A stretch of 64,000 nt of DNA. Origin: Girardinichthys multiradiatus (Eukaryota; Chordata; Actinopteri; Cyprinodontiformes; Goodeidae). The position numbers were made by a program, and so were the translations under genes. The notes beneath the pieces were generated by a model. That model was not told the DNA's origin. It ran no database searches and saw only the letters and a program-made list of their open reading frames with translations. The DNA is taken from NCBI RefSeq assembly GCF_021462225.1, contig NC_061805.1:28289958-28353957 (forward strand). Direction: 5' to 3'. Below, piece by piece: positions 28,351 to 42,211 of the stretch (its first letter is position 1; every line of letters starts with the position of its first letter).

Positions 28351-31300
28351 TATGAGTCTTTGGTTTTCTGGTTTAGTCAAACTCACAAGGGCCTTTATAG
28401 ATACACATTTAATCAAATCAAGGTGGATACCCAGCATTGCAAACTGGATTTTTATTTTTATTTTAAACTGGAGATTTACTGTTGCCATTGTGTGTAAATT
28501 AAGCGAGATGTACAGCATGAACGAAAGCTACGGTAGAGGTATTCACCTGTTATGTTAACTGCAGCACTGTGCAGTGATCATCAGTCTGTCCATCTAACGC
28601 TCCATCCTGCTGCCACTTGTGAACAAGAAACAAAGACTGATCCTGAATCTGGAGAGTGTCATCTAACTTTTTCCAGATGAAAATCATGGCCTCAGGCTTA
28701 GAGGCGCTTAACCCTTTGTTAACCACTCGCTGAAAGTCTTGGCTCGAAAACTCCAATAGAACCCCATCATTCAGATCCTGTTAATGAACACCTAAACAGG
28801 ATCATTCCCAAAGCAAAACCCTGGCAGTCCAGGAAGAAAGCTTGACTTTGTACAAGGAATGTGGACGAAGCTTTTGCTTCAGGTATACAGGGACTAAATA
28901 GTGCTTTAAAGCATCCCTTGAACCACCAACCTCTACAAAATGGCTCAAAAACATGTCCCTTTCAGCTGTTCTGTAAGGATATCAATCAGGGCCACTTTTT
29001 AAGAGCTTTGATTGTGGCTTAACTTAATGAAAACCCAAAATTCATATCCTCTGAGGACTTAAAGGAATTTAATAGACATCTCAGCCCACTGAAAAGGGTG
29101 GCACTAGGGTGCGGACCAAAACAGCCATACCGAGATAGTTTGGAGAATGTGGTTTATTTATGATGTAAATGTGATATGACCTCAGTCCGACGCAGCTACC
29201 AGGTGAACGCTGCACGCTTGGGCCAAACACCTTCCTGTAGTCCGGTTTGCAGTGCATTGTGGGATGTGGTAGAGTAAACTAATAAACAATGGCTACGCAT
29301 CTTTTTATTAAAGCATAAAGTATATAAGCATTCAAAAATTTTGAGACATTTTCTCAAAATCATTTGGGATACTGCTCAGATAATTTTGCATAAAACAGTA
29401 CCAAGGAACTAACCAGTGAGCTGATTCAATTCTCCATGTTGTCTTCTAGCTTATAATGTCGTCTGCCTTCTGTATTTACATTTGGAACACCTCCCCACCA
29501 TTAACAATAGTGACCAATACACAGAGTATTCTTGCATGGTTTGTAGTGTCAGGTTTTGGTTCGCTTGAACTTTTCTCAGTGTGAAAAAAAGGAACCACTG
29601 GAAAAGTTACAAGTTAAGACACTCATCAACTGATTTGGACCAAATTAAACGAACTACAGATTTGAAAACGTCTTAAAACAGCCAGTTGCTCTGATTTCAA
29701 AAGGACTTCCTTGGCAGCAGGTATTTATTTCCACCTAGTGACATAGAAAGTCCTCTTCTGCCCCTAGAAATGCTGTAAGTGTTGTAGTCAAGACCTCCTC
29801 AAACGAGACTGAGCAAAGAGCAAGACTTGAAGGGAGGCGAGACTGTGTTGAAATCCAAAACCACAGGGCAGGGAGACCACGACCAAACCAATGAGAGACC
29901 ATGCTCCAATCATAATATAGTTGTCGCTGCAAAAAGAAGAAAATCAAATTGTGAGAGTTTATTGGCAAGCCAACATAAAACAAGCTCTAGACTTAACTGT
30001 TAGCTTTATAATTTAGTTGCACTGCCAGAATATTTAGGTGAAGCTAAACCTGAATCTATCTAGACCCTTAACTAAATGCCACTTGTCCAGTAAATATGTC
30101 AAGCTGGTGACAAGTTGAACAGCCAAACCAGACAACTCCGAAGAGCACATACATCCTTCTAAATGTATGCTGACTTCGCATCAGCCGCAGACAGAGTGAG
30201 TGGAGGCAACAGGTGGAGGACAACTACAGACAGAACAACATCCATATGAACTGGAAAATGTTTCTCTCTTGTTTTCTCATGCCTCACCTTTGCACGTAAA
30301 AACTTTCAGTTGCATGTGAATGCAGCCAGGAGTCTCAAGTTGCAGGAAAAAAGGGATTTTGCAGCTTTGATTTTGAGAAAAAAATCAGCTTTCGGCACAT
30401 CCAAAACTGAGTAAAGATGTAATCGAGAGTCTGAGACAAGACCAAGACTTTGAAAATGTGCTCTCTAGTACCACTACAGTAAAACAGGTGATGCTGATAA
30501 ACATTTAAAGCTTGGTTAGCCTGCTCAGCCAATCAACCTGCTGAAGGGAAGAGAAGCACCGTGTAGAGTTGTGTTTTCAGACTGGGTTTTATTTTTATGC
30601 AGGCATTGTGTAGTTGGCTGCAAAACAGAGCAGCTGTTCAAATCAACTGTGTGTTAAATAAGTGAATCCAATCCCCTGTTTAATACTAACTCCAACAACA
30701 AACAGACTAGCTCTGTGTCTTTCCCCTGATGTAAACTGTAAATCAGATTAATTACTGTGAATATATAATTCTGTCTATCCCTGGCACTCATATACACAAA
30801 TCATATACATGCAAACACACATTTGTACAGAAAGATGTGATTGCGTTTCAATTACAGCAGTCACATTGACAAACAGAGAACCGATCCTGAGAGGGAGAAT
30901 AAATGAAAGAAATGTCACTCCAAGTTCTCGGCCCATCCAGAGATTTCTGAGCTCTAAATCACAGCGTTCTTTTTTTGATCATTGCTGCTGCCTCTCTCCG
31001 ATACGCAGACGGATTATTCCCCCAAATCTCCCAAATCCCTAATCCTATTTATCTCAACGTCACACAAAAAAGGTGCTCTCTGCCTATTGCTCAACTTATG
31101 TGTACAGTATGGGTGTAAGTATGTCTAAATTTATTTCTCTATCTGTGAGAGGATGTTTAAAGTGATATATCAGGCTGTGCTCACCTTGGACATGCTTTGG
31201 TTTGGAATTTTGAGGGAACGTTTCAATGTTTATGTATCATGCCACTTCTGCAAAAATGTCTACAAATATTAAGACATTTAACAGTAGTTTGAAAAACAGT

Positions 31301-33930
31301 GCTAGTGGGTTGCAATGAAAATGTCATTAAATCACTTTGATAATTAAAATATTACACTTCAATATGTGGACATTTCTTTTAAATAACCTTGTGTCCACAT
31401 TTGTTTTTCCATGACTGTATATTTCTGAAATGTGTCATGATGCAAACAACGAAAATCTGAATCCAGAATCGGGTTCATCAATCTTCGAAAAGAAAAAAAC
31501 AACCTACAGCAGATCAGCTGTAAGAAGACAAGCTGCGACACACCTAAATCAAACTGAATTTGCACAAATCTGAACAGAGGATAACAAGCCTGCAGCTGTT
31601 GGCAGAGTGAATAAAACCAAGCCTTTAAAACCATTACACCCAGTTACGCTCTTTTCAAGCTGTTGCCCTCCATCTTTTCCCTTTCTCTGTCTCATTGACG
31701 TTTTCCTCCTGATTCTCTTCCTTCCTCCAAAGCCTTTTTATGTAATCTTATTCCTTTTTTCTTTTAATCCCCGGTGGTCCTTCGCTTCCCACTCTTACAC
31801 ACACCTTTCTCTGTGTTTTCCACAAGTCTCTCATTGTGTTTAGTGGTAAACCGATTTTCTCTCCTCTCAGAAATCTATGCCGCTTTCCACTTCTCTATTT
31901 CCCCTGAGCTTATTACCTTTTTTCCGCCTTTCGTCTACTTTTGTTTTTTAACACTACCTACTCCGGTTGCTCGCTGTGTATGTGTTAGTGTGTGCCAGTG
32001 AGCATGCTAATGAGCTTAGAGCTGTCTTCCTCCCAAGGTGAGGTATCATGCTGAGGTGATCAACGCTGCTGGAGCTGCAGGTATCAACCACAAACACCTG
32101 CCTGGTTGAGCACTGCTGCACACACACGTGCTCTCTCCATCCTCCTTCTTTCACACACACGTACAGGTGATTTCCTTTCACTCAAACACATTCAACAGAA
32201 ATAAATTCCTTCTTTTTCTTACCAAAATTAAGGTTTTCATATTTCTGTCTCACACACGGTTTACAAATGCCTGCATCTAAAATTTTGTGTATATTTTATT
32301 TCTTTTTTTCTGCCCGCAGACAAATTCAGCTCACCGCTGCACAGGGCTGATAGCACTCTTTCCTGTCAACACACGGGATAATCAGCTGCTGGGGATTGTG
32401 GGTAAGCTGTAATAATCCCTCACATGGAATATGGAAAGCATCAGAGAGTTATTCAACAGGACAGAGATGAAGGTGTGTGTATGTGTGTGTGTTTGTGCGA
32501 GGCTTTTCCATCTTCAGTATACATCTTCACCTGAACCTGGCTGTCAGTTGGGGTAATTGAAAAGAAAAAAAAAAAAAAAAAAAACTAAAATTGCTCACGT
32601 AAGCATGTATGCCAGCAGCTATCAGCACAACTCTGTCCCCAGCTGCTGAATGCTGTTCCCTGCTGGAGGAGACACATCGTCTTAATTAAGAGCTACATCC
32701 TGAACAAGCCTTGTTTAATCAAAAGAGCATCAACGCAGTTCTGCCTTGTGTTTACTCACCTGTAAGGACAAACTTCTGCTCCTGTTTTTAGTAGCATTAC
32801 AATCAAACTCCTGTGTAAAACATTTCAAGATCAGCCTTTTATTTGTCAGAATGCTCAACGAACATTTATTTCTGTTAGTAGGTCAATATTCATGAAGCTG
32901 TCATTATCTATTGACTTGTAGTGGTTGATGAGCAATGCAGGGCGTTTGAGCCAAACCTGTCTGTCCTAAGAAGACAGGTTGAAGAAGGGAGGGTCAGCAG
33001 GAAAGTTGTGTCTTTCATCTTGAGGTGGTAAGGTGGTCAAATCTTTCTCAATAAAACCCTATCAACATTTTTTTTCTCCAGTAGCGGGATATACAAATCA
33101 TTATCTGGGGTCTATGTTTGTTGTGAACCCAAAGCAGAAAGACATTAACATTTTTTATTGATTTGTTTATTTATCACAAGTCATATCTTTATAGCAACAT
33201 TTGCATATTGTAAGTTTTCCTAATATAGTGGAGCCCTACTTTGCATTAACTGAAAAATAATTTGTATAATCAGCTACTTCTATAGCATATACTAGATATA
33301 ACATACACTAGATCAGTAAGTCAGAGTCCTAAACAGCTATGTGCCACATTTAAATGTTAATCTCCACCATGAAACTAGTGCAGGACACCAAGATGAGACT
33401 GCCTAAACCCACACAGGAAATATGAAAACATCTGCAGGATCCTCAACATGCAGAAGCAGATTTGGTGATGGTTAAAATGTTAAACGCTGCCTTGTTGAAT
33501 TTAGGTTTGTTTTATTTATGTATCTACTTCTGTTAAATGTTGTAGCATTATTTAGAAAAAGTTTGAATGTCAGCATGACAAAACGAGCGCCTCTACAATA
33601 AATTTCCATCCAGAAGGTCAGTACACTTTGTACTAGAGGCATTCAGCTACCAAACATTGAAGACTGGAACCTAAATCTGACTGTTGGCTTGAGTCGTACT
33701 AGAATGAATTGTTGTGTTTAAATGTATTTGACTTGAACTGGATTAAATGCAACTGAGCATGTTTTATCAGATCTGTTTGCCTTGGAAAGTGCCTTAAGAT
33801 GACGTTTACTTGGATTTTGATATATTTAAATAAGCTGAACAGAACTGAAGTAAATTCAGCTAAATTCGATTTAACCCAAAGAAGTTGAACTGAATTCAGT
33901 AGAACTAAATTAAATAGAATTGAATTATAT
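28351..33930. other. Gene-poor interval, no host gene recognised
   Basis: No spliced gene, RNA gene or intact transposon is recognised. Possible short elements occur near 29090-29581. Non-repetitive stretches at about 30890-31060, 32330-32460 and 32600-32760 have a composition like conserved non-coding sequence. A poly-A tract lies at 32569-32583. Confidence 0.4.
29090..29581. mobile_element. Possible short inverted-repeat element
   Basis: The left side (CACTGAAAAGGGTGG and GCGGACCAAAAC) and the complement of the right side (CACTGAGAAAAGTTC and GCGAACCAAAAC) form an imperfect terminal inverted repeat. No target duplication is clear. Confidence 0.3.
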
Positions 33931-34056
33931 CTGTGCTACTGTGTGATGGACTGGAGGTCCAGGGTGCACCCCACCTCTCGCCAAATGACTCCTGTAGGTA
34001 GGCACCAGCCCCTTTGTGACCCTGCAAGGATAAGTGCGTATATAAATGTATGGATA
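33931..34056 (+). repeat. Dispersed teleost SINE/LINE-tail-like repeat
   Basis: Matches the widespread pattern GGTCCAGGGTGCACCCC, GGCACCAGCCCC, GACCCTG and GGATAAG with a TGGATAT end, as found in many fish genomes. Its class is not decided here. Confidence 0.6.
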
Positions 34057-36100
34057 TATCACATCGATCCAGGTATACAAAGTTTCAGCATTCAGTGACA
34101 TTCATTCCCATTCAATCCTATTTATGGTGCAATGCACTCAAATTCAGTTTTTCCTGCCCATTGGGAAAACATTTTTTATCTAAGCAAACAGACATTTTCA
34201 GTAACTTTGCAGCTACTGACTGGGGGTTTGGGAGGGCAGATGAACAGCAGAATAAAAGTAAAGTAAGGCGTTTGAGCTACTTTGAAAACTAAACATGATC
34301 ATTTGTGTCACAGTCTCCTTGAAAAACCATAGTCTTGTCATTTAAGTTACTGTGAATATATCTTCACCCTTAACACTGTTACTGAGCAAGTACCCCTTCA
34401 TTGAAGAATATTCTTTTTATGGCCTTTGTCAAATACCCTAGCAGTCTAAAAGCTAAAGAAAAAATCAAGACACACAAGTAGTTGAAGCATTAACTAAGCC
34501 CCCAGTCATTGAATGTGCTCGACAGATGAGTTGGATCTACAGAGGTTCCACCTTGAAACTTGAAGTTCTGTTGCAAGCAGCTTGGTGCCACCCTGATGGT
34601 CTAACACCTCGGGGCTGTTTTTAAAGCTGTTGTTTTGTGAGAATGACAGCTCATAACAATTGATAAGAAAATGAGTGAACTCCTTCCAGGCTCACACAGC
34701 TCCTAGACCACTTCCACTGGGACTAACAGCTCATTGTGTATTGATCATCCAATCAATAGTTATAAACAATGTCTGCTGATCAGAGGCATTGATTACTTTT
34801 GCTTTGCATCACTTCCTGCACTCATATAGTCTCTCAGTTTTATGTCTGACTTTTAAAGTTAACAGTCGAGTGCAAAAAAAGAACAAGAAAACTTTCTCAT
34901 CATTTGTCAGGACAGAAAGGAAATTAAAGCTCCTCATCACTCTCCAGGTCATACTAATCCTGCATTTTTAAGCTTCTAGCTCTGGAGCAGACAATACTTT
35001 CTATAATTATACTTCAGGGGAGTGCTAATAGGGAATACAGATCCTAAATAGTGTAGGTCCTCCCAAGAGTCCGGATTTTCAAGGATTTTAATCAGTTAAA
35101 TATGTGCGTTGCTACGTGTCTAATCTGCTGGTTAATCTCACTAACACTTTATGGGATTGCTAGCTGCTGCAAGGATTACCGCATCACAGATCACATCCTG
35201 ATTTCCATAATCCTCCTCTTCTGATAAAACTGTGTTTGTCCCCCAGCTTGTCCCTTTGTTCGACTGGGAAACATCATCCATTTATTTCAGCAATTTCTGC
35301 GCCTGTTTTATCTTAAAGTATTTTACTATGAAGGATCATATTTTCTGTTCTCACAGTTAAGTTCAAAATAAAAGGGCTGTGAATTTGAAGTTTAAAAATA
35401 TTATTTCCTGCTGGACAGTTTATCGTAATTATAATCATAATGGATATTAAAAATTGGATTGTAATTGCTTCCTGCTTTTTTAATCAATGTTCTATGGGCA
35501 GAAATACACAGAAAATGTGTTATGAACAGATACAAGTTTGTCTTTGCCTTTTAACTGCTAACATTTTTAATTCCACACCTCACATCTGCAATAAATAAGA
35601 TTTGGGCACTGTGTGAAGGTAAACAGGTCCAAAAATATCTGTAAAAAAGTTCTGAATTATTTGAGAAAAGGTTAAATAATGCAGCCAGTAGAAGAAATGT
35701 TGACACAAAACTAATGGTTGGAAGTGTGAAGTTTGAAGAATTTGGAGGTTTCTTAGTTTGAGGCACAGAATATTATTTTGATATGCAAAGAACTTAAAGA
35801 GTATGGAGTATTTATTTGTACAGGTTGTCTCATTAAGACCCAAGATCTTATTCACAAGAGGGAATTATACTTGGGATAATGAGAGAGGAATGTCACTTAT
35901 GGAACCCAGAGAGACCAACAATAGATAAAATATTACCTTATAACCTGGTCCGATGAGTGTCAGTTTAGACGGTAGGATTGTAGTCTGCCTAAATAACATG
36001 AAAGCATGTTTCATCCTGCCTTATGTCAGTGGTTCAGACTGGTGTTGTGATTATGAATCTGAGAATATTGTTTAATATTTAATATTAATATTTTATCAAA
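34057..36100. other. Gene-poor AT-rich interval
   Basis: No exon, RNA gene or clear repeat was recognised. Confidence 0.4.
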
Positions 36101-37147
36101 TAATATTTGGGTCTGTTAAGGGTTGTTCTGTGAAAACCAGCCCAGTAAGGCGATGGTAATAGGACAAAATGGAAAGGTGTGAGACGAGCTCTGACATTAT
36201 TGAACAGCATAAACTCTGCACATACATGGAATGAATTCACACAATTTCTTAAAATATAAGAATTTATTAACAAAAATAAGTCAACTCAAAGTCAAACATA
36301 TTTCAATTAACACACTCTTTACTATGCTAAAACAATTGAACTAACTACCAAGCAGAATTAAAGAATAGGGAAGATTAATGGGCTATGTACAATATAAACA
36401 AGTTGATTAAAGATGATTGAAAATTATGACCAAAAGAGTGATGCAACATTACCATGCAATGTTTATGTTGGAGAACCAAGGATTATCTTGAAGAATCTGG
36501 AAATGAAGTTAAGTTAGTCTTGGAACTAACTTAGGAAATAATCAGCAAACGTTTAGACAACCATTCACAATGCAAGATCAGATAAAATATTATTTTAATA
36601 ATATAATGTTTTAAAGAATGATCTGCTGAATAAAACCAACCTTCTGGATGACTAACTCTCAACTGGGTCTCATTAGCTGCCTTTACTTATTAAAATAATA
36701 TTCAAAGAAATATTATTAAGGGGATGGTAAAATATTTAAGGAAGTATTTTGGAAAAGAGCCAAATCTTTCTGGAGAAATGGGGCTTAATGGTGTTTACTT
36801 GGTTATCAGATTTAGTAAAATAATTTTTAGTTACTATTATTTACTGGCTTGAAAACTAACAACCTTTCTGTTAAATATTCCCTAGCAGGCAAGCACGTGT
36901 TCTTAGCTTGTTAGCAATGAAAGCTAACAAAAGAAGCTGATAGCTTAGCAGCAGAATCAAACAAACACCTTTAAAAATACCATCAATAAAGGGGTTAAAA
37001 TGCATGAGCACGGACGGCGCGTTATGGCCGATCTTCTGTTTAAAATCACCCTTTAAATAAAGTTTGTCTTAACTTTAAAAACACACAAACAAAACCAAAC
37101 TTCATAAAATGAAAAACGTTTAGATCATTTCATTTTAATTCTAGAAT

Positions 37148-40100
37148 TGCGCCGCTCAAGGTAGCAGCAGGTCGGAGTAGCTCTGTTACTTTTGATTCTG
37201 ATTTATTCTTTTTTGGGAACTATTCCTCTTGTGGTGGATACAGTTGATTTTTTTTTGGATGACTGTCCACTCCAGTGTCGGATGCTGTGCAGCTTGGAGG
37301 ATTTTTCTTAATACTTTCTATTTTTGGACATTTGTTATGATGCATTGCCATGGCAACGGGGTTGTTTCTTACAACCGGGAGCAGCTGATTAATATCTCAA
37401 AAGCTCAAATAATACTTCAACTACAACCCCAAATCCCTGATGAGTTGAAAAGGAGACGCTGTGGATGCAGAGCAGGAGCTAAGAGAAGAGAGAGAAGGAG
37501 GAAGTTCAAACCATCTCTTCCGTCGATTTTGATGGGCAATGTGAGATCGTTGGGAAACAAGTACCGGGCATGCAGTATCATGTGTTTTACTGAGACATGG
37601 CTGCAGGATCATATCCCCGATTCCAGCGTCTCTCTGCCGGGCTTTTTAACCATACGAGCAAAGATTTAAAGAGGAGCGGCAAATGTAAAGGAGGTGGACT
37701 GGCATTACTTGTGAACAACAGATGGTGTAATCCAGGACATGTAACTGTGAAGTGTCATCTCTGCAGTCCAGATATTGAACTGTTGGCAGTAAGTTTTTGT
37801 CCATATTATTTACCAAGAGAGTTCACCAGTGTTATTTTGGCAACAGTTTACATTCCACCTTCCGCTGTTGCTGACACTGCATGTGATGCCATCAGCTCAG
37901 TTGTTGCTAAGCTACAGACACAAAACCCCAATGCTTTTGTGGCAATTTTAACCATGCTTCACTCTCTGCTACACTTCCAACGTTTCAACAATTTGTCAGC
38001 TGCTCTACCAGAGAAAACAAAACAATGGATTTGTTTTATGCAAATGTCAAGGACTCATACATCTCTACAGCAAGACGTCCTCTAGGCAAATCAGATCACA
38101 ATCTTGTTTTTCTCTGCTCGAAATATAAGCCCCTTGTTCAGAGGCAACCTGTAATAAAGAGGACTGTGAGAAAATGGTCACAGGAAGCTGAAGAAGCTCT
38201 GCAAGGTTGCTTTGAGGCTACAGACTAGGACACACTGTGCCAGCCACATGGAGAGGACATCAATGCCATGACTGAGTGTGTAACCGACTATATAAACTTC
38301 TGTGTGGATAACATCATCCCCACCAGAACTGTGAGATGCTTCCCCAATAACAAACCTTGGATCACCAGTGACCTGAAGGACCTGCTTAACAAGAAAAAAA
38401 GAGCCTTCAGAGAGGGAGACAGAGAATTATTGAGGATTATACAGAAGCAACTTAAAGTCAAGATAAGAGACAGCAAGGAGGTGTACAAGAAGAAGCTAGA
38501 GAGCAAGCTCCAGCAAAACAATATCAGAGATGTGTGGACAGGGATGAAGAAGATCACAGGCTTCAAGCAGAAGAATGATCAGACCGATGGAGGTCTGGAC
38601 AGAGCCAATGAACTGAACACATTCTTCAATAGGTTCAGTTCAGAAACAAGCTTCGCATCCTCCTCTCCTGCTCACAGCCAAACAGACATTCCACCTTCCT
38701 TTGACCCACAGGACCCACAGCTGTCCAGTAACACCTCACATTTTTTATCTTTCACCTCAGCCCTAGACCCTTCTGCTTCTACATGTTTGCCTTCAACCAT
38801 ATCAGAAGATGCTGATTCTTCCTTTGCTTCCACCTGTGTGTCTCAAGAAGTCAGGTGAAGAGACAACTGGAGAGACTGAATAGGAATAAGGCTGCAGGTC
38901 CAGATCATATCAGCCCTAGGGTCCTGAAGGCCTGTGCAGAGCAGCTCTGTGAGATTCTGTAGCACCTCTTCAAACTTAGCCTGGCCCAGAAGAAGGTTCC
39001 GGGGTTGTTGAAGACCTCCTGTCTTGTTCCGGTACCAAAGAAAACTCACCCATCAATCCTCAATGACTATAGACCTGTTGCCCTGACATCTCACATCATG
39101 AAGGTCCTAGAGAGACTCCTGTTGGCCCACCTGAGTAAGCAAACAATAAACCATCAGGACCCCCTTCAGTTTGCTTATCGCTGTGGAGTTGGAGTTGAAG
39201 ATGCCATCATACACCTGCTTCAACAAACCCACTGTCATCTGGACAAAGCCAGTAGCACTGTGAGGATCATGTTCTTTGATTTCTCCAGTGCATTTAATAC
39301 AATCCAACCTGATTTTCTTTGTCAGAAACTCCAGAAGACTCAGGTGGAGGCCTCAACAATCTCCTGGATCAAAGACTACCTGACAAACAGACCACAGTTT
39401 GTGAGACTGAAGGGTTGTGAGTCTAACCAGGTAGTCATCAGCACAGGAGCACCACAGGGGACTGTACTCTCACCATTCCTTTTCACTCTGTACACCTCAG
39501 ACTTCCAGTACAAGACAGACTCCTGTCATCTGCAGAAATACTCGGATGATTCTGCAGTCGTGGGGTGGATCAGAGATGGACAAGAAGCTGAGTACAGGAA
39601 GGTGGTGGACCGCTTTGTGGCATGGTGTGGAAACAATCATCTCATTTTGAACGTGACTAAAACAAAGGAGATGATTGTAGACTTTAAGAGAAACAGGAAT
39701 AAGTCAAAAACTATTTCTATCATGGGAGAAGAAGTGGAGGTGGTGGAGGAGTATAAATACCTCGGTGTTCACCTGGACAACAGACTAGAGTGGAGATGCA
39801 ACTGTGAAGCCATCTACAAGAAGGGACAGAGCAGACTGTACTTCTTGAGGAAGCTTAGGTCCTTTGGTGTTTGCAGCAAGATGCTGCATATCTTCTATAA
39901 GTCTGTTGTGGAGAGTGTGATCTCTTCTGCCATCATCTGTTGGGGAAGCAGCATCAGAGCCAGGGACTTAAAAAAGCTCAACAAGCTGATAAAAAAGGCT
40001 GGCTCTGTCCTGGGGACTCCTCTGGAACCTCTGGAGATCATTGTGGAAAGACGGATTCTTCATAAAATGAAGAACATTATGGAGAACCCTGAGCATCCTC

Positions 40101-40309
40101 TTCATGAGACTGTCCTACAACAACAGAGTGTCTTCAGTCAGAGGCTTCTTCAGATCTGCTGTAAGACGGAGCGCTACAAGAGATCCTTCCTGCCCACAGC
40201 CATCAGCATCTACAACGGCTCTTTGAGAAAACCTTCATAATGAGCTACAACAACATTTAATTTCCCTTTGGGATTAATAAAGTATTTTTGAATTGAATTA
40301 AATTGAATT
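37148..40309 (+). mobile_element. Near full-length L2/CR1-type LINE, inactive
   Basis: An endonuclease part (about 37520-38100) with SILMGNVRSLGNK, FTETWL, GGGLALLVN and SDHNLVFL is followed by a reverse transcriptase (39005-40240) and an AATTGAATTGAAT-like 3' tail after TTTGGGATTAATAAAG. The expected GDFN catalytic block of the endonuclease is missing after NAFVAI. The coding region changes frame at least three times and has in-frame stops near 38226 and 38957, so the copy is dead. Confidence 0.85.
39005..40240 (+). pseudogene. L2-type LINE reverse transcriptase, 411-aa open part
   Basis: Open over 411 codons. RT landmarks are [31 protein letters not shown] (motif A), GAPQGTVLSPFLF (motif B) and KYSDDSAVVG (motif C, with the DD pair). 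The C-terminal thumb follows with YKYLGVHLDNRLEW and FYKSVVESVISSAI. It is the 3' part of a broken ORF2, since the upstream frame is shifted, so it is unlikely to act as a functional enzyme. Confidence 0.88.
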
Positions 40310-40954
40310 CTAAATATCTCTCTATTACTCGGCCCAAACCTAACCTCGTATGAACGTATTGAGGAGTTGTCCTGGCGACGACGAAGTTTGAAGAAATCTC
40401 TGTGAACAAATCTCTGTGTTAGCTGGAAGCTAACCTCCGGAGCAGTGGCTGGGGGGCCCGTTCTGTCCGCTGACCACACTGCACGTTACCACGGGATGCG
40501 GGTCCTGTTGTTGCCCTTTCAGACTGGGAAACTGCTCCACTTTGCTTCGTAGAGACAGCGTCTCTACTGGGAACTCTGGAACACAGTTTGCTTCTGTAGG
40601 CCTCAGAGAGAAAGTAAAGCAATGCTTATACCTTAATCTCCCTTTATGAATGAATACCAGATTCTTTCAACAGTAATTCATCAGTACTTAACTTTGTGTA
40701 TATGATCGCGTGATCTTATGACACCCTTGGATCCAGTTTGAAGAGTTTATGTCTTTTTGTCAGCAAAGAGACATTAGCGCGCTTGCCTCCCCTATCCCGA
40801 TGATCACTGGTGTGGAAGAGACAGGATGTAGCAAGAGCGGTGCTTTTATTTAGACCGTAACGTCACAGGAAGTCCGCAGTTACTCCGTTTCCTGGCTGTG
40901 CTGGAAGTAGGTTAATGCAATTTATTTTGAAAGTTCCAGGAAAGTCTCTACTGG

Positions 40955-41250
40955 CCTTTCACGTTGTAACCATGGCTGTGGGTCCCAACACTGGTGGTAA
41001 TGGTGTGGTGATAAATGACCATGCTGTAACCAATCTTTTGATGGCTTCTTCCAGCAAGATAATGTTCTAATTGGTTCCTTGAACATGACAAGTATTTCAC
41101 AGCTCTCCAATGGCCTCCAGAGCCATCAGATCTCAAACTAATAAAATACTTTTGGGATGTTATGGAACTGGAGACTGATTTATAGCTGCACATGATGCAG
41201 TCATATCAGCCAGAATCACTAAGGAACATATCCTGGGTTTTAGGTTGTTA
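40955..41250 (+). mobile_element. Tc1-like transposase 3' fragment
   Basis: Reads as degraded Tc1 transposase C-terminus: CAGCAAGATAATGTTCTAAT (for QQDNVL), then TGGCCTCCAGAGCCATCAGA and TTTTGGGATGTTATGGAACT. Stops break every frame. Confidence 0.55.
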
Positions 41251-41953
41251 GAGGCATTATTATTCAGTTACAATCTAATGACCAAGTAGTAGCTGATGCT
41301 AACAAGCTAATGAACACAAATGCAAAGTTTGGCAACCTCATAGTGCTGTTAAAACTGTTGTTGTTTAAAATATAAATAGCAATGAGATTAAAGATTAAAG
41401 GTAGCCCAAAATATTATCTAAAACAGCTAGTAGAAGGATTTAGTAATCTTTAATGTAGTGTTTGATGTTAGCTAGTAACAGTTTTTATGGTTAGCTGGGA
41501 GGTTTATGTCTGTGTGTACATGTGTGTGTTTGCAACACATCTGGCAGTGTGATTTTCTCCTTTATCTCTTGCAGTCTCCCTCCACTAGGCTCCATTTTCT
41601 GCTCCGAGGGTCCAGAGCATCCCCTCATGTGTAGAGAAGCTATGATAAAGTAAGCAAGGAGGTGGAGGATGAGGAGGGGCAGGAAAAAGCAGAAAAAAAG
41701 GGAAAAATTAGAAGTTTGGGTAGGAGTGTGAGGGGTAAGGTTGCTTAGGGAAGATGAAGAATACTGATGGAAGGTGGGGTGTGGTGGTCGACAGCAGAAA
41801 AGCTTTTAGGAGAAAGATGGAGGAGATCAGCTGGGAGGGGTGTAGGCATTCACTTATGATGTTGGTTGAAATAGGGCTCTAACTGTATTACAGTCCGGCA
41901 GCTCCATCTCCATCACTTTGTGGGTGAATGTGTTCATTTACTTGAAAGGCTAG

Positions 41954-42041
<88 letters not shown>

Positions 42042-42180
42042 TTGTGTGTGTGTGTCTGTGAAACCCCCATAGGGCTTTTACTCTGTCAATGCTCAGCAAT
42101 AATCAGCCTCTCCTGATCCATCTCCTTGTCTCTCCCCCCTGCCCTCCATCCTCCATTTTACATTCTCCCTCACGCCTATT

Positions 42181-42211
<31 letters not shown>

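Larger units (their letters stand above)
36101..40912. other. Repeat-like block of about 1.7 kb split by an L2 LINE
   Basis: About 36101-37147 is very AT-rich and ends near a GCACGGACGGCGCG stretch; 40310-40912 is GC-richer and holds GGCGACGACGAAG, several GCTAAC motifs and promoter-like sequence. Taken together without the LINE they could be one long element such as a solo LTR. I cannot show matching ends, so this is only a suggestion. Confidence 0.25.

Noticed and set aside
28550..28756. 68-codon frame on the - strand
   Set aside because: No recognised signature or context.
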